64,000 nt of DNA. It comes from DATJGF01 sp035495315 (GTDB taxonomy: Bacteria; Verrucomicrobiota; Verrucomicrobiia; Limisphaerales; UBA8199). The DNA lies in the NCBI GenBank assembly GCA_035495315.1, contig DATJGF010000232.1, positions 6,315 to 70,314 of the forward strand, read 5' to 3'. The notes under the pieces were generated by a model, which was not told where the DNA came from, ran no database searches, and saw only the letters and a program-made list of their open reading frames with translations. The translations under genes were made by a program, and so were the position numbers. Below, one piece after another: positions 24,825 to 33,889 of this stretch (positions within the stretch are counted from its first letter, which is position 1; each line of letters opens with the position of its first letter).

Positions 24825-24836
24825 GCTGTAAAAGGT

Positions 24837-26795
24837 TTATTTTGCCGCGGCCCAGAGGATAGCGTTGCGGAAGAGGGTGGTGAAAGCCTGGTTTTCGAAG
24901 AGCCAGGGCCCGTGACCCATAAAGATGTAAATATTGCGCGCGGGCACGTGAGGATTTGTCCAGATGACCGGGTGGTCGCCCATTTTTATGTTCGAATCAG
25001 GCGAGTAGCTCGATTCGTCGACAGTGGCAAGGACGTGCACATAAGCGCGGGGGCTCTGGTCATAGGTGTACCATTCCTCCTTTGAGATGAGGAACGACTC
25101 GGGCAACCCTTTCATGCAAGGATGCGATGCGTCTTCGACATGAACCGTCCCGGAGGTGAAGTCCGGAATATAATTCTTGAATTTAACCTGGCCCATGAAC
25201 TCCGAGAACCAGGGCCAGATCGCATACCCATCGAAATTCCCCAACAGGGTCGCATGATGCAGGCCAACCCAGCCGCCGCGGCCCTGCTGGATGTACGTTT
25301 TGAAGGCTGCCATCGCCTCTGGCTTCCAACCGTAGGGAACAAAATCCAATTGCAGCACTAACTGATAGCGAGCGAGAGACGCTTCCGTAAGAGTGGTGGT
25401 GTCGCTGAAATAATCCACATCAAACCCCTCTTCTTCACCGCACTTCGTCAGCCACGGTTTGGCGGCCGCGGTGAATGCGACGTGATGTCCACTGGTTTCC
25501 GCCAGCGCCAGCACTTTGAATTTTGACAGCGAGGCACTTCCAGGGCGGGACGGTGTGGATGAACCGCTGGGGATTAGTGCGTGCACGACGTTGCTGTTGA
25601 ACCGGCAGTTGCTGGCTTTGCAGCTTTCCGCCAACTGGAACAGGCCTCTCGCGGCGGTATCGCGAGTCGGACGTTCTCCTCCTTTGTTCCAATAATCCAG
25701 CACCTTCCTGAAATCGTCGGGTCGCTTGATGGTCAGCGTGCAGGAAGTCGATTCCACCTTCTTGTGCGGCCACCAGGCCCACCCGATGTGGTTGGTCTCC
25801 ACCAGGCTGACACACTCACGAAACCACTGATTGTCATTCTCACCACTTTCTCCGAGCCAGAGCGGTTGATGATATTCGGCGCGCAATGCCAGGAAGCCGG
25901 CGATCTGCTCGCGCGTGTTCGGACTCCAGTACTTGTGAAAGCTGAACACCAGATTCTGATCCCAAACTCCAGGGAAACCATTGTAATTGTTTCCCCAGCC
26001 ATTCCCTTCGACGATTATCAAATGATTCTTGTCAACTTCACGTATGGCCTTAGTGATGGCCTTGTACAAATTCCAGATCGGCTGATTTAAGGAATCCTCT
26101 TTCCCATTTTTGTCTTTGCCTTCGAACGTCCAGTTTGGCTCGTTCAACAAATCGTATCCACCGATCCATTGCTCATTGGCATAGCGCTCGGCCAGCTTGC
26201 GCCACAGGGCGATTGTCTTTTGCCGGTTGGCTTCGCTTTCCCACAGTGAGGGTTTAGCGGGATCATAGTCAGAAATATTCGCGTCTTTCCCCTGACCGCC
26301 CGGAGCCGCATGCAAATCGAGAATCAGATACATGTGATTGGCTTTGCACCAGGCCAGGAGATTATCGGTGAGCTCAAAGCCGGTCGTTAGCCACGTGTTC
26401 TCTCCTTGCACGGGTTCGTCCTGGATGGGTAGCGTGAAGAGATTGTAATGCATCGGCAGGCGGACGCTGTTGAAGCCGCTCTTTGCCAGCACGTCCACAT
26501 CGGCGCGGGTCGTATGGTTTTGCAACCAAAGCTGGTAAAATTTATCGCAATCGGCTTTGCCAATCAGGTCGGCAATGCGGGTTTTGATGGCGTGCTGTGT
26601 CCCGTTGCTTCGGATGCCCAGCATGTAACCTTCCTGGAGCATCCAGCCGCCAAGCCCCATCCCGCGCAAAATGAGTTCGCCAGCCTGGCCATCCACAATG
26701 CGCGCGTTGCTGGCATGGAGGAAACCGGTCTGCTCCGCCTGGCTATAGCCCAGCGTTAGGAGGAGCAGCAGGACAAGACAATATCTAGTTTTCAT
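24837..26795 (-). CDS. GH5 cellulase-like domain fused to a ThuA domain, secreted
   Basis: 652 aa with a signal peptide (MKTRYCLVLLLLLTLGYSQA). Residues about 25-380 form a GH5-like barrel: LRGMGLGGWMLQEGYMLG, FNSVRLPMHYNLF and DLHAAPGGQG, with E219 as acid/base (YDLLNEPNW) and E316 as nucleophile (PLWLGESGEND). A linker with Ser/Pro (about 405-424) leads to a ThuA-like domain (about 425-652): KVLALAETSGHHVAF, GWVGLHHATLL, HPVIWTNPHV and YIFMGHGPW. The fusion suggests that beta-glucan hydrolysis is tied to the unknown ThuA reaction. The GNAT gene overlaps its 5' end by 4 bases. Confidence 0.88.
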   Translation of the reverse strand: MKTRYCLVLLLLLTLGYSQAEQTGFLHASNARIVDGQAGELILRGMGLGGWMLQEGYMLGIRSNGTQHAIKTRIADLIGKADCDKFYQLWLQNHTTRADVDVLAKSGFNSVRLPMHYNLFTLPIQDEPVQGENTWLTTGFELTDNLLAWCKANHMYLILDLHAAPGGQGKDANISDYDPAKPSLWESEANRQKTIALWRKLAERYANEQWIGGYDLLNEPNWTFEGKDKNGKEDSLNQPIWNLYKAITKAIREVDKNHLIIVEGNGWGNNYNGFPGVWDQNLVFSFHKYWSPNTREQIAGFLALRAEYHQPLWLGESGENDNQWFRECVSLVETNHIGWAWWPHKKVESTSCTLTIKRPDDFRKVLDYWNKGGERPTRDTAARGLFQLAESCKASNCRFNSNVVHALIPSGSSTPSRPGSASLSKFKVLALAETSGHHVAFTAAAKPWLTKCGEEEGFDVDYFSDTTTLTEASLARYQLVLQLDFVPYGWKPEAMAAFKTYIQQGRGGWVGLHHATLLGNFDGYAIWPWFSEFMGQVKFKNYIPDFTSGTVHVEDASHPCMKGLPESFLISKEEWYTYDQSPRAYVHVLATVDESSYSPDSNIKMGDHPVIWTNPHVPARNIYIFMGHGPWLFENQAFTTLFRNAILWAAAK

Positions 26796-27310
26796 GCGGA
26801 AATGCTGCTGCTTTCACGTTGTTGCCATTGCGGACTTACTAAAACGACCGACTCCTCAATCTGACGTTCCGGAATTGTCCAGTAGGTGCGCAACAATCGA
26901 TTCTTTTGTTCGTTATCGGCCAGCGTAAAGCCATTTTTCTCGTAAAACTCGATCGCCCACTGCGCCGCCTGCCAGGTGCCGATTAGCATTGGCCGCCTGG
27001 CGAGCCGCCTTAAATAATCCAGCAGCGCACGCCCGATCCCATGCCTCCGGAATTTCGTCCGAACATACGCATGGCGGATCAGTGTCACATCTTTAACTTG
27101 CTGAATACCCATGACCCCAACGATTTGATTTTCCAAGCTGCAGCCGTAGAAGCGGACGCCTTTAGAAATTTCCGACTGCAGCTCCCCCAAGGGCATGTAA
27201 GGCTCATGCCAGCGGTCAGGCGGGATGACACCTTTGTAGGCCAGGGCTGATTCGTTGATAATCTCGCAGACGACCGGCACGTCAGCAGGTTCGCACGGCT
27301 GAATTATCAT
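26792..27310 (-). CDS. GNAT family N-acetyltransferase
   Basis: A 172-aa acetyltransferase. The acetyl-CoA binding segment is RTKFRRHGIGRALLDYLRRLA (R/Q-x-x-G-x-G/A-type P loop), preceded by VGVMGIQQVKDVTLIRHAYV and followed by WAIEFYEKNGF, a typical GNAT C-terminal motif. The substrate is unknown. It starts the minus-strand group GNAT, GH5-ThuA, isomerase; its stop overlaps the GH5 start by 4 bases. The 87-bp element at 27370-27456 lies 59 bp upstream. Confidence 0.88.
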   Translation of the reverse strand: MIIQPCEPADVPVVCEIINESALAYKGVIPPDRWHEPYMPLGELQSEISKGVRFYGCSLENQIVGVMGIQQVKDVTLIRHAYVRTKFRRHGIGRALLDYLRRLARRPMLIGTWQAAQWAIEFYEKNGFTLADNEQKNRLLRTYWTIPERQIEESVVLVSPQWQQRESSSISA

Positions 27311-27369
27311 GCGGGCTATGATTCAGCGATGAGCCCATTTTGTAAAGCGCATCGCGTTGACATTGCCTC

Positions 27370-27456
27370 TGTAGGAGTCGAGGTAAGGAGACTTTGACCG
27401 ATCCGATTTTTTTACCAACGGCGATTGATCAGAGTCTCCTTACGTCGTCTCCTACA
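27370..27456. repeat. 87-bp palindromic element (MITE/REP-like), copy 2, inverted
   Basis: The right arm is identical to that of copy 1 (AGAGTCTCCTTACGTCGTCT then CCTACA). The left arm differs from a perfect match at about three positions. The centre reads CCGATCCGATTTTT, the reverse complement of the AAAAATCGGATCG of copy 1, so the whole element is inserted in the other orientation. Confidence 0.85.
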
Positions 27457-27520
27457 ACGACTGCTCAGCGAGGCGCTGAAATTATTCCGGGCCTCGCCGA
27501 GCTCGGCCTTCCGAAAACCC

Positions 27521-29821
27521 TTACCTCACGCGGTGCACGGTCAGCGGGTTCTGCTCAGGCAAAGCCAACGTTAACGCCATCGTCGCCCAACTCGTCCCGG
27601 CGGCCGACATCCACTGATCGTACCCGTGCGGGAAACCGGCATCGAAGAAGGGCTGAAAGGCAAGTGCCCGCGTCCTGGTATGCCAGGAACCATCTTCCTG
27701 TTGAGTCCCAAGCAGGAACTTGATGCCGCGTTGCCAGGCGGAGTCCGAGACAGGCAAACCGCCGAGTTGGAGCGCAACCAGACTACGGCCGGTCGCGTAC
27801 GCTGTGCTTTGCATCGACGGCAGGTCCGACCACCCGCCATCGGACCGCTGTGTGGCCAGCAACTCTTGGAGCGCCTTTTTAAGCGCCGCTTTGTCGGTCG
27901 CGGCCCAGGCCAGCCCGGTCACGCGCCAGGCTCGGTCGTCATTGTTGAAGGATTGAGCCTTGGCCAGCCAGGACGCGGCCAGACGAATGGATTTTTCACA
28001 AGCGGCCTTGTGAGTCTTGGGCGCATAGAGTTGCAGCGCTCGCATTGACAGCGCTGTCTGCGCGATGTAGTCGAGGCAAATCGGCGGGCGCGTATCCGCG
28101 CGGGGGTAAGGCCATTCGCCGTTTGCTTTCTGCCGCGATTGGATCAGCAGCACCGCGGCATCGGTGCTGAGATCGGGTTGGTAATTATGAGCATGAAGCC
28201 CCAACAGCTGATAGCTCAAAACGAAATCAGTAAAATTGTCGCCTACCTGGAACGCATATCCCTGATGCATCTTGTCGCGCGTGGCAGCGAGTTCTTCCGA
28301 ATTAACCCGCACCTGCGTCGCCGCGGTCTCTTCATCGACGCGCACTCCTCGGTTCCGCGCCAGACCAACTGCCATCGCCTCCATGCTGTTATTGTGGCAG
28401 GAAGTGCATCCGGCATTCTTTGAAAAATTGAAGTCGACGCGCTGCAACAACGGCAGGCTGTCCTCCACAGCTTTCCGCACTGTGTTGTCGTGTCTGGCTT
28501 TCAACGCCACGGAAACCTCCCCGGCGCTCTTCGCGCCATGTTCCCTTAGGAATTGCACGATCGGCGTCTCCCCGTTCAGTTTCGCGATGTCGAGCACTGA
28601 GAGTCCGGCGTCACCCGCCTTGGTGTGCTTGTTCTGGGCGTTGACGTCCGCCCCGTGCTCAACCAGCAGTTTTACCACCTCTAACGGCAGCAGATCGGAA
28701 ATAGCGGCGTACATGAGCGCGGTGCGGCCGAAGACGTCCACGGCATTTACATCGGCTCCGTGATCCAGCATCAGGTGAACAGCTTTAAGATTGCCAAACA
28801 CAGCGGTATTCTGCAGCGCGACCGTGTAGGCGTTTTTGTCGGTGATCCTCGCACACAGCAAGTCGAGCCCTCGATCGCACTCGGTTGTGACGGCCATGGT
28901 GAGCCCCATGAATTCGGTCGCTTTGGCGTCAGCGCCACGTTGGATAAGCAATTCAACAATCGCGGCGTCACCTCCGGTGAGGGCTTCGATCAAGGGAGAC
29001 GATTCGGCAACCGGTTTGGTATTCGGATTCGGATTAGCACCTTTGTCGAGGAGGAACTTGACAATGGGCGCGGCTCCTGGGCGGCGTGCCGCAATCATCA
29101 ATGGCGTGCGTCGATCATCGGATTTTGCATTCACGTCGGCACCGTGAGCAACCAACAGCCGCGTCTTTTTCAGATCTCGCGCGGCCCACATCAGCGCGGT
29201 CGCGTTTGCATCGTTTCGTTTGTTTGGGTCGGCTCCCAACTTCAGCAGTTTTGCAGCTGTCGCCCAATCGCTGTAAAGAACCGCATACATGAAAGGTGTC
29301 GAGCCTTCCGGTCCCCGCCCGTTGAGCAGCGGCGGATCGGCTTCTGCTGTCTTCATGAATGAATTTAGATCTCCTTTGCGGAGCGCTTCGACCATCGCGA
29401 CCGCTTGTGGATTCAATGGCGGCAGCTCCATTTCGTTGGCCAGCGAATCGGGCCAATTGGCGCCGTGATCAATCCACCCTTTGATAATCGCCACTTGTTC
29501 TGGCCGAAGCGCGGCGGTAGGAGGCATTTGGGTGCCGTACTCATTGCCGATGATCCGGTGGTAAACCATGCTGTTGGCGCTACTGCCGGGCACAACTCGC
29601 CGGGTGAAGGCCTTCATCACCGAACTGCGGCGGTCAAGGCGCATTCCCCCCTTTTGCTTGGCGGGCCCATGACAATCGACGCAGTTGTCCCGTAGCAACG
29701 GGAGCACCTCCTTTTCGAAATCAACCGACGACTCCGCTCGAACTGATACGCAGTTGACTGCAAAAAGCAGCTCTATCACCAAAATCAAACAGCATTTCCC
29801 TGGCTGTTGTTGTGTAATCAT
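27521..29821 (-). CDS. Secreted Planctomycete-type cytochrome/ankyrin/terpene-cyclase-like fusion
   Basis: 766 aa from the ATG at 29821. After a signal peptide (about residues 1-29) comes a PSCyt1-like region with heme c motif C47-V-D-C50-H51, MRLD and YGTQMPP. About six ankyrin repeats span residues 140-430 (LLKLGADPNKRNDANATALMWAA, LLVAHGADVNAKSDDRRTPLMIAA and others). A second heme-type motif is C472-T-S-C475-H476. The C-terminal 230 residues carry prenyltransferase/squalene-oxidase-like repeats (KANGEWPYP, QRSDGGWSDLPSMQSTAYATG, QEDGSWHTRTRA). It probably acts in the periplasm as an electron-transfer or binding platform; no catalytic Asp motif of a cyclase is seen. Confidence 0.85.
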   Translation of the reverse strand: MITQQQPGKCCLILVIELLFAVNCVSVRAESSVDFEKEVLPLLRDNCVDCHGPAKQKGGMRLDRRSSVMKAFTRRVVPGSSANSMVYHRIIGNEYGTQMPPTAALRPEQVAIIKGWIDHGANWPDSLANEMELPPLNPQAVAMVEALRKGDLNSFMKTAEADPPLLNGRGPEGSTPFMYAVLYSDWATAAKLLKLGADPNKRNDANATALMWAARDLKKTRLLVAHGADVNAKSDDRRTPLMIAARRPGAAPIVKFLLDKGANPNPNTKPVAESSPLIEALTGGDAAIVELLIQRGADAKATEFMGLTMAVTTECDRGLDLLCARITDKNAYTVALQNTAVFGNLKAVHLMLDHGADVNAVDVFGRTALMYAAISDLLPLEVVKLLVEHGADVNAQNKHTKAGDAGLSVLDIAKLNGETPIVQFLREHGAKSAGEVSVALKARHDNTVRKAVEDSLPLLQRVDFNFSKNAGCTSCHNNSMEAMAVGLARNRGVRVDEETAATQVRVNSEELAATRDKMHQGYAFQVGDNFTDFVLSYQLLGLHAHNYQPDLSTDAAVLLIQSRQKANGEWPYPRADTRPPICLDYIAQTALSMRALQLYAPKTHKAACEKSIRLAASWLAKAQSFNNDDRAWRVTGLAWAATDKAALKKALQELLATQRSDGGWSDLPSMQSTAYATGRSLVALQLGGLPVSDSAWQRGIKFLLGTQQEDGSWHTRTRALAFQPFFDAGFPHGYDQWMSAAGTSWATMALTLALPEQNPLTVHRVR

Positions 29822-30144
29822 GTTTGCCTTCAAGACCGCCGTTAGTAACCCATCGCGAGAATGCAACCCAACCGCGAACTGCTGATCTTTGCGCCCAAGA
29901 CCTGTTTCGTACAATGCGACCGGTATCAGTGTCGCTCCAAGCGTGCTTATGGGGTCGTTGAGGTTTATTTATACAGCCCCAGTCTGCTAGCGCAAGCCCT
30001 TTTTCGGCCTAAGGCACTCCGTCTTTGGCGGTGCGCGTCCGTAGTCCGCCAGCGTTTTGGATTGCGCCAGTTCCCCGACACTTTTCGAAGTGCGCAAAAA
30101 TCATCGTGTAGCGCGCGCTTTGTACGGTGCCGTAGGGATCTCGG
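29822..30144. other. Intergenic region
   Basis: No supported gene is seen between the ankyrin/cytochrome gene and the terminator of the cupin gene. The stretch about 30000-30100 is GC-rich and looks like the noncoding repeats common in this type of genome, but I cannot match it to another copy in the window. Confidence 0.35.
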
Positions 30145-30165
30145 AAAAGCGGTAGAGGCTACCGC
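30145..30165 (-). terminator. Intrinsic terminator downstream of the cupin gene
   Basis: On the minus strand GCGGTAG-CCT-CTACCGC forms a perfect 7-bp stem with a 3-base loop, directly followed by TTTT. It lies about 53 bases past the cupin stop codon. Confidence 0.55.
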
Positions 30166-30217
30166 ACTCCAAGACACTTCGCGCTTGCCGATGCGCTTCG
30201 TCAATCCGCCAGGTCTG

Positions 30218-30676
30218 CTACTTTGGAGGCCATTCCACGTTGCTGAGTTCCTTCGGCAATAGTTTCGGATCGACCGGATAGATGAGTGAGAGGTCCATCT
30301 TGGATTTTGAACCTTGAAGAAACTCCAGTTCCTCTGGTGCCCCAACGATGAGCCAGAGAGCCTCGGCGTCGGTATCGTTGAACACCTGGCGCAACTGGTC
30401 CGGTCCGACCAGCACGCCACCGTAGCGCGGCACGGTTAACGTCTCGTTGCCCACGCGAATTCGTCCTGTGCCTTCGAGCACAAAATAGAATTCCTCTTGC
30501 CGAACATGCTTATGCAGCGTGTTGGCGCTCTTAGGTGGCAACCGCCAGAGGCGCGCGGCAAGATTTTCGCTGCCGGTTCGTTCCAGATAGTCTGCGTTGG
30601 GGATTTTCATGAGGTTGGACGGCCGCCAGGAGAGGTCTTCCGGCTTAATCAAAAAGCAACCTTCGATGGGCTTCAT
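30218..30676 (-). CDS. Cupin domain protein
   Basis: 152 aa from the ATG at 30676 (MKPIEGCFLIKPEDLSWRPS); an in-frame GTG lies 33 bases upstream. Cupin motif 1 is visible as HKHVRQEEFYFVLEGTGRIRV (His-x-His, Glu), and motif 2 as GGVLVGPDQLRQVFNDTDAEALWLIVGAPEE. Motif 2 has Gln where many cupins have the third His, so metal binding may differ. Such proteins are often sugar isomerases, dioxygenases or mere binding proteins; the role here is unknown. It stands just downstream of the metal-efflux operon and could be its last gene (95-base gap). Confidence 0.8.
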   Translation of the reverse strand: MKPIEGCFLIKPEDLSWRPSNLMKIPNADYLERTGSENLAARLWRLPPKSANTLHKHVRQEEFYFVLEGTGRIRVGNETLTVPRYGGVLVGPDQLRQVFNDTDAEALWLIVGAPEELEFLQGSKSKMDLSLIYPVDPKLLPKELSNVEWPPK

Positions 30677-30771
30677 CAGTGCAAAGTCGCTCTTGATTCT
30701 GAGGGGCACAAGGAAATACGTCGGCAGGCAATCTTGGTTACACTAGTCGCTCCGACCTACGGGATCCCATT

Positions 30772-33700
30772 TTAAGGGACTCCGTTTCTTTGAGGCAGAA
30801 AGCTACTGTAAAGCGCTGGGAGCACCAAAAGCGTTAGCAATGTGTTTGTGAAGATGCCACCGATGACCACTGTTGCCAGCGGCCGTTGCACCTCACCCCC
30901 AACACCAACATTCACGGCCATCGGGATGAACCCCACTGCGGCTACGAGCGCTGTCATCAACACTGGACGTAACCGGACAAGGCATCCCTCGCGTACCGCC
31001 TGGTCGACGGGTGTTCCCAGCTCCCTGCGCTGCTTGATGAAGGTCACGAGCACCAAGCCATTCAGGATTGCCACGCCGCTCAGCGCAATGAACCCGATCG
31101 CAGAGCTCACAGTGAACGGCATTCCACGCAACCACAGAGCCCCAACGCCACCCACTAGCCCTAGCGGAATGCCGGATGCGACGATAAGGACCTCCTTGAA
31201 GCCCCTCAGGCTAAAGAACAATAATACGAAGATCAGCGCCAGGGCCATTGGGACCACGAACATTAGTTTCCGGTTCGCTCGTTCCATGTTCTCGAACTGC
31301 CCGCCCCATTCAATCGAGTAGCCCTCCGGCAGCTTCACTTGTCCTGCAATCTTTGCTTTCGCCTCCGCCACAAAACTCTTCACGTCCCTCCCGCGCACGT
31401 TGCACTGCACTGTAATTCGCCGTTTTCCCCATTCTCGATTGATCGTCGAAGGCCCCTCGATCTCCGTCACCTTCGCCACCTGGTTGAGGGGCAGGACCGG
31501 TCCTGCCGCTGTAGGAATCAAGGTTGCCGCAAGCGCCTCGGGGTCTGTCCGCTGTCTGTCTGCCAATCGCACCATTAGGGGGAAACGCCTCTGTCCCTCG
31601 CGCACGTCACCCACTCGTCGTGATCCCACGGCTTCCACCACATTCAAGACATTCCGCGTCGGCAATCCGTACCGAGCAATCGCCTGCGGATCGACACGGA
31701 CCTGTAAAAAGGTCTGGCCGGTCAATTGCTCCGCCGAGGCCTCGCTTGCTCCACGAACTCCCGCCAACACCGTCTGCACTTCTCCGCCGAGTCGGCGCAA
31801 TTCCTCCAGGTCATCTCCATAAACTTTAATAGCGATGTCTCCACGGGCGCCGGCGATCATTTCCTTCAGCCGCATTTCAATCGGTTGCGTGAACGCAGGC
31901 CTGAGTCCGGGCACCTGGACCAACAACGCGTGCATCTTCGCGGTTAATTCATCTTGTGTACGGGCTTTCTTCCACTGTTCCCGCGGCTTCAGCGCCAGGA
32001 AAAAGTCCGCCAATTCGGTTCCCATTGGATCGGTTGCCACCTCCGCCGTTCCCAGCCGAGTCCAGATGTGCTCAATTTCGTCCGGAAACTCTGCCATGAG
32101 CACTTGCTCAATTCGGTTGTTCTGCGCCACAGATTCATCCACCGAAATGCCGGCCAGGCGCACGCTGTTCCCCACAATCGCGCCCTCGCCTAGCTTCGGC
32201 AGAAACTCTCCCCCCATGTGCATTGCCAACACCACCGCGCCAGCAAATAGCACCACGGCTCCGAGCAGGGTCAGCTTCCGGAAGCGCAAAGCCAGGCCAA
32301 GCGCGGGCTCATACACGCGGTGCGCCAACCGGACGAGCCAGGGCTCGCGCTCCTTTACTACCTTTGGCAGAAACAGCACCGTTAGCACTGGAACCAATGT
32401 CAGGGCTAGAATGAGAGAACCCAGGAGCGCAAAGATCAAAGTCAACGCCATAGGCCTGAACATCTTTCCCTCGACTCCTTGCAACGTCAGCACCGGAAGG
32501 AAAACAATGAGAATAATACCCACTCCGAACGCCACCGGCCGCACTACCTCCAACGGTGCGCTGCGCAAGACCTCGTCCCGCTCGGCATCTGTCAGCGCCC
32601 TCCTCAACTCCTGTTGCCGGGCTGCCAGTTGCCGCATTGCGTTCTCCACCATCACTACGGCCCCATCCACAATTAGGCCGAAGTCTATCGCTCCCAGGCT
32701 CAGGAGACTTGCCGCGATCCCAGCCTCGAGCATGAAGTTCCCTGCGAACAGCATAGAAAGTGGAATCGCCGCGGCCACAATCAGCCCCGCCCGCAAATTT
32801 CCAAGGAACGCGAACAGGATCGCCACCACCAGCAACGCCCCCGCCAGCAAGTTGTGCTCTACCGTCCGAATCACGTTATCCACCAGGTCAGTCCGATCAT
32901 AGAGCACCTCCAGCTTGATATCCGAGGGCAGAAACTTCTGCACCTCCGACAACTTCTTCTTCAATGCATGCGTCACGATGGCGCTGTTTTCACCCATCAA
33001 CATGAATCCCAGCCCCAGCACTACTTCGCCGTGACCATCGGCGGTCACCGCTCCCCGCCGAATTTCATGGTCTTCCTTCACTTCGGCTACGTCCCGCACG
33101 CGCACGGGGGTTCCCTCATGGCTCGTGATCACTATATTCGCGATCTCCTCTACATTCGTGGTAAGTCCAACTCCGTGCACCAGCAGCGATTCTCCGCTCC
33201 GCACGATCTGTCCGCCGCCAACATTCTGATTGTTCGCTTGTAGCGCTTCCACCATGTCTTCAAATGTCAGCCGATACTTAATCAGCTGGTCCGTTTCGAC
33301 GACTACATGGTATTGCTTTTCATATCCTCCCCACGTGTTGATCTCTGCCACGCCTGGTACTTTCCTCAGTTCCGGCTTCACTACCCAATCCTGCCAAGTT
33401 CGCAAATCCGTCAGAGTCCGGTTTGTGTCAGCCGACCGCACCACATAATGGAAGACTTCGCCCAGTCCCGTTGCGATGGGCCCCAAATGAGGGCGTTCCA
33501 GGCTTTCCGGCAGTTCCACCGCTTGGAGCCGCTCGGTGATTAGCTGGCGTGCGCGGTAGATATCGATCGCATCACCAAAGGTGGCCACCACCTGCGACAA
33601 CCCAAATTTCGAAAGCGATCGCACATTCTGCAGCCCGGGCAAACCGCTGATCGCCAACTCCACTGGAATCGTAATCTGAGCCTCCGTCTCCTGCGGATTC

Positions 33701-33867
33701 AGCGACGGAGCAGTCGTGTTAATCTGGACTTGAACCGGCGTGGTATCCGGAAACGCATCTATCGGCAGAATGCTCAAGGTGCGCCCTCCGACCACGATCA
33801 GCGCTGCGACCAACACGCAGACGAGCAAACGGTTCTTGAGCGAGAAACTAATGATCCAGTTCAGCAT
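30772..33867 (-). CDS. Heavy-metal RND efflux pump, CzcA/CusA family
   Basis: A 1031-aa inner-membrane transporter with 12 helices and two large periplasmic loops, normal for HME-RND pumps. The proton-relay triad of divalent-cation pumps is present in TM4: AIDFGLIVDGAVVMVENAMR (Asp, Asp, Glu). The porter region QPIEMRLKEMIAGARGDIAIKVYG resembles CzcA/CnrA/NccA more than the Met-rich CusA site. That points to Zn, Co, Ni or Cd and not Cu/Ag (inference). Motif TTAPSLNPQETEAQIT lies near the N-terminus. It is preceded by the adaptor gene 22 bases upstream and forms a czcCBA-like operon. Confidence 0.93.
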   Translation of the reverse strand: MLNWIISFSLKNRLLVCVLVAALIVVGGRTLSILPIDAFPDTTPVQVQINTTAPSLNPQETEAQITIPVELAISGLPGLQNVRSLSKFGLSQVVATFGDAIDIYRARQLITERLQAVELPESLERPHLGPIATGLGEVFHYVVRSADTNRTLTDLRTWQDWVVKPELRKVPGVAEINTWGGYEKQYHVVVETDQLIKYRLTFEDMVEALQANNQNVGGGQIVRSGESLLVHGVGLTTNVEEIANIVITSHEGTPVRVRDVAEVKEDHEIRRGAVTADGHGEVVLGLGFMLMGENSAIVTHALKKKLSEVQKFLPSDIKLEVLYDRTDLVDNVIRTVEHNLLAGALLVVAILFAFLGNLRAGLIVAAAIPLSMLFAGNFMLEAGIAASLLSLGAIDFGLIVDGAVVMVENAMRQLAARQQELRRALTDAERDEVLRSAPLEVVRPVAFGVGIILIVFLPVLTLQGVEGKMFRPMALTLIFALLGSLILALTLVPVLTVLFLPKVVKEREPWLVRLAHRVYEPALGLALRFRKLTLLGAVVLFAGAVVLAMHMGGEFLPKLGEGAIVGNSVRLAGISVDESVAQNNRIEQVLMAEFPDEIEHIWTRLGTAEVATDPMGTELADFFLALKPREQWKKARTQDELTAKMHALLVQVPGLRPAFTQPIEMRLKEMIAGARGDIAIKVYGDDLEELRRLGGEVQTVLAGVRGASEASAEQLTGQTFLQVRVDPQAIARYGLPTRNVLNVVEAVGSRRVGDVREGQRRFPLMVRLADRQRTDPEALAATLIPTAAGPVLPLNQVAKVTEIEGPSTINREWGKRRITVQCNVRGRDVKSFVAEAKAKIAGQVKLPEGYSIEWGGQFENMERANRKLMFVVPMALALIFVLLFFSLRGFKEVLIVASGIPLGLVGGVGALWLRGMPFTVSSAIGFIALSGVAILNGLVLVTFIKQRRELGTPVDQAVREGCLVRLRPVLMTALVAAVGFIPMAVNVGVGGEVQRPLATVVIGGIFTNTLLTLLVLPALYSSFLPQRNGVP

Positions 33868-33889
33868 GGGCTCAGCTCCGGTTCCGCCT

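Noticed and set aside
23838..25085. Plus-strand frame of 415 codons
   Set aside because: It is antisense to the sugar isomerase and the GH5-ThuA gene, both supported by motifs; no domain is visible in it.
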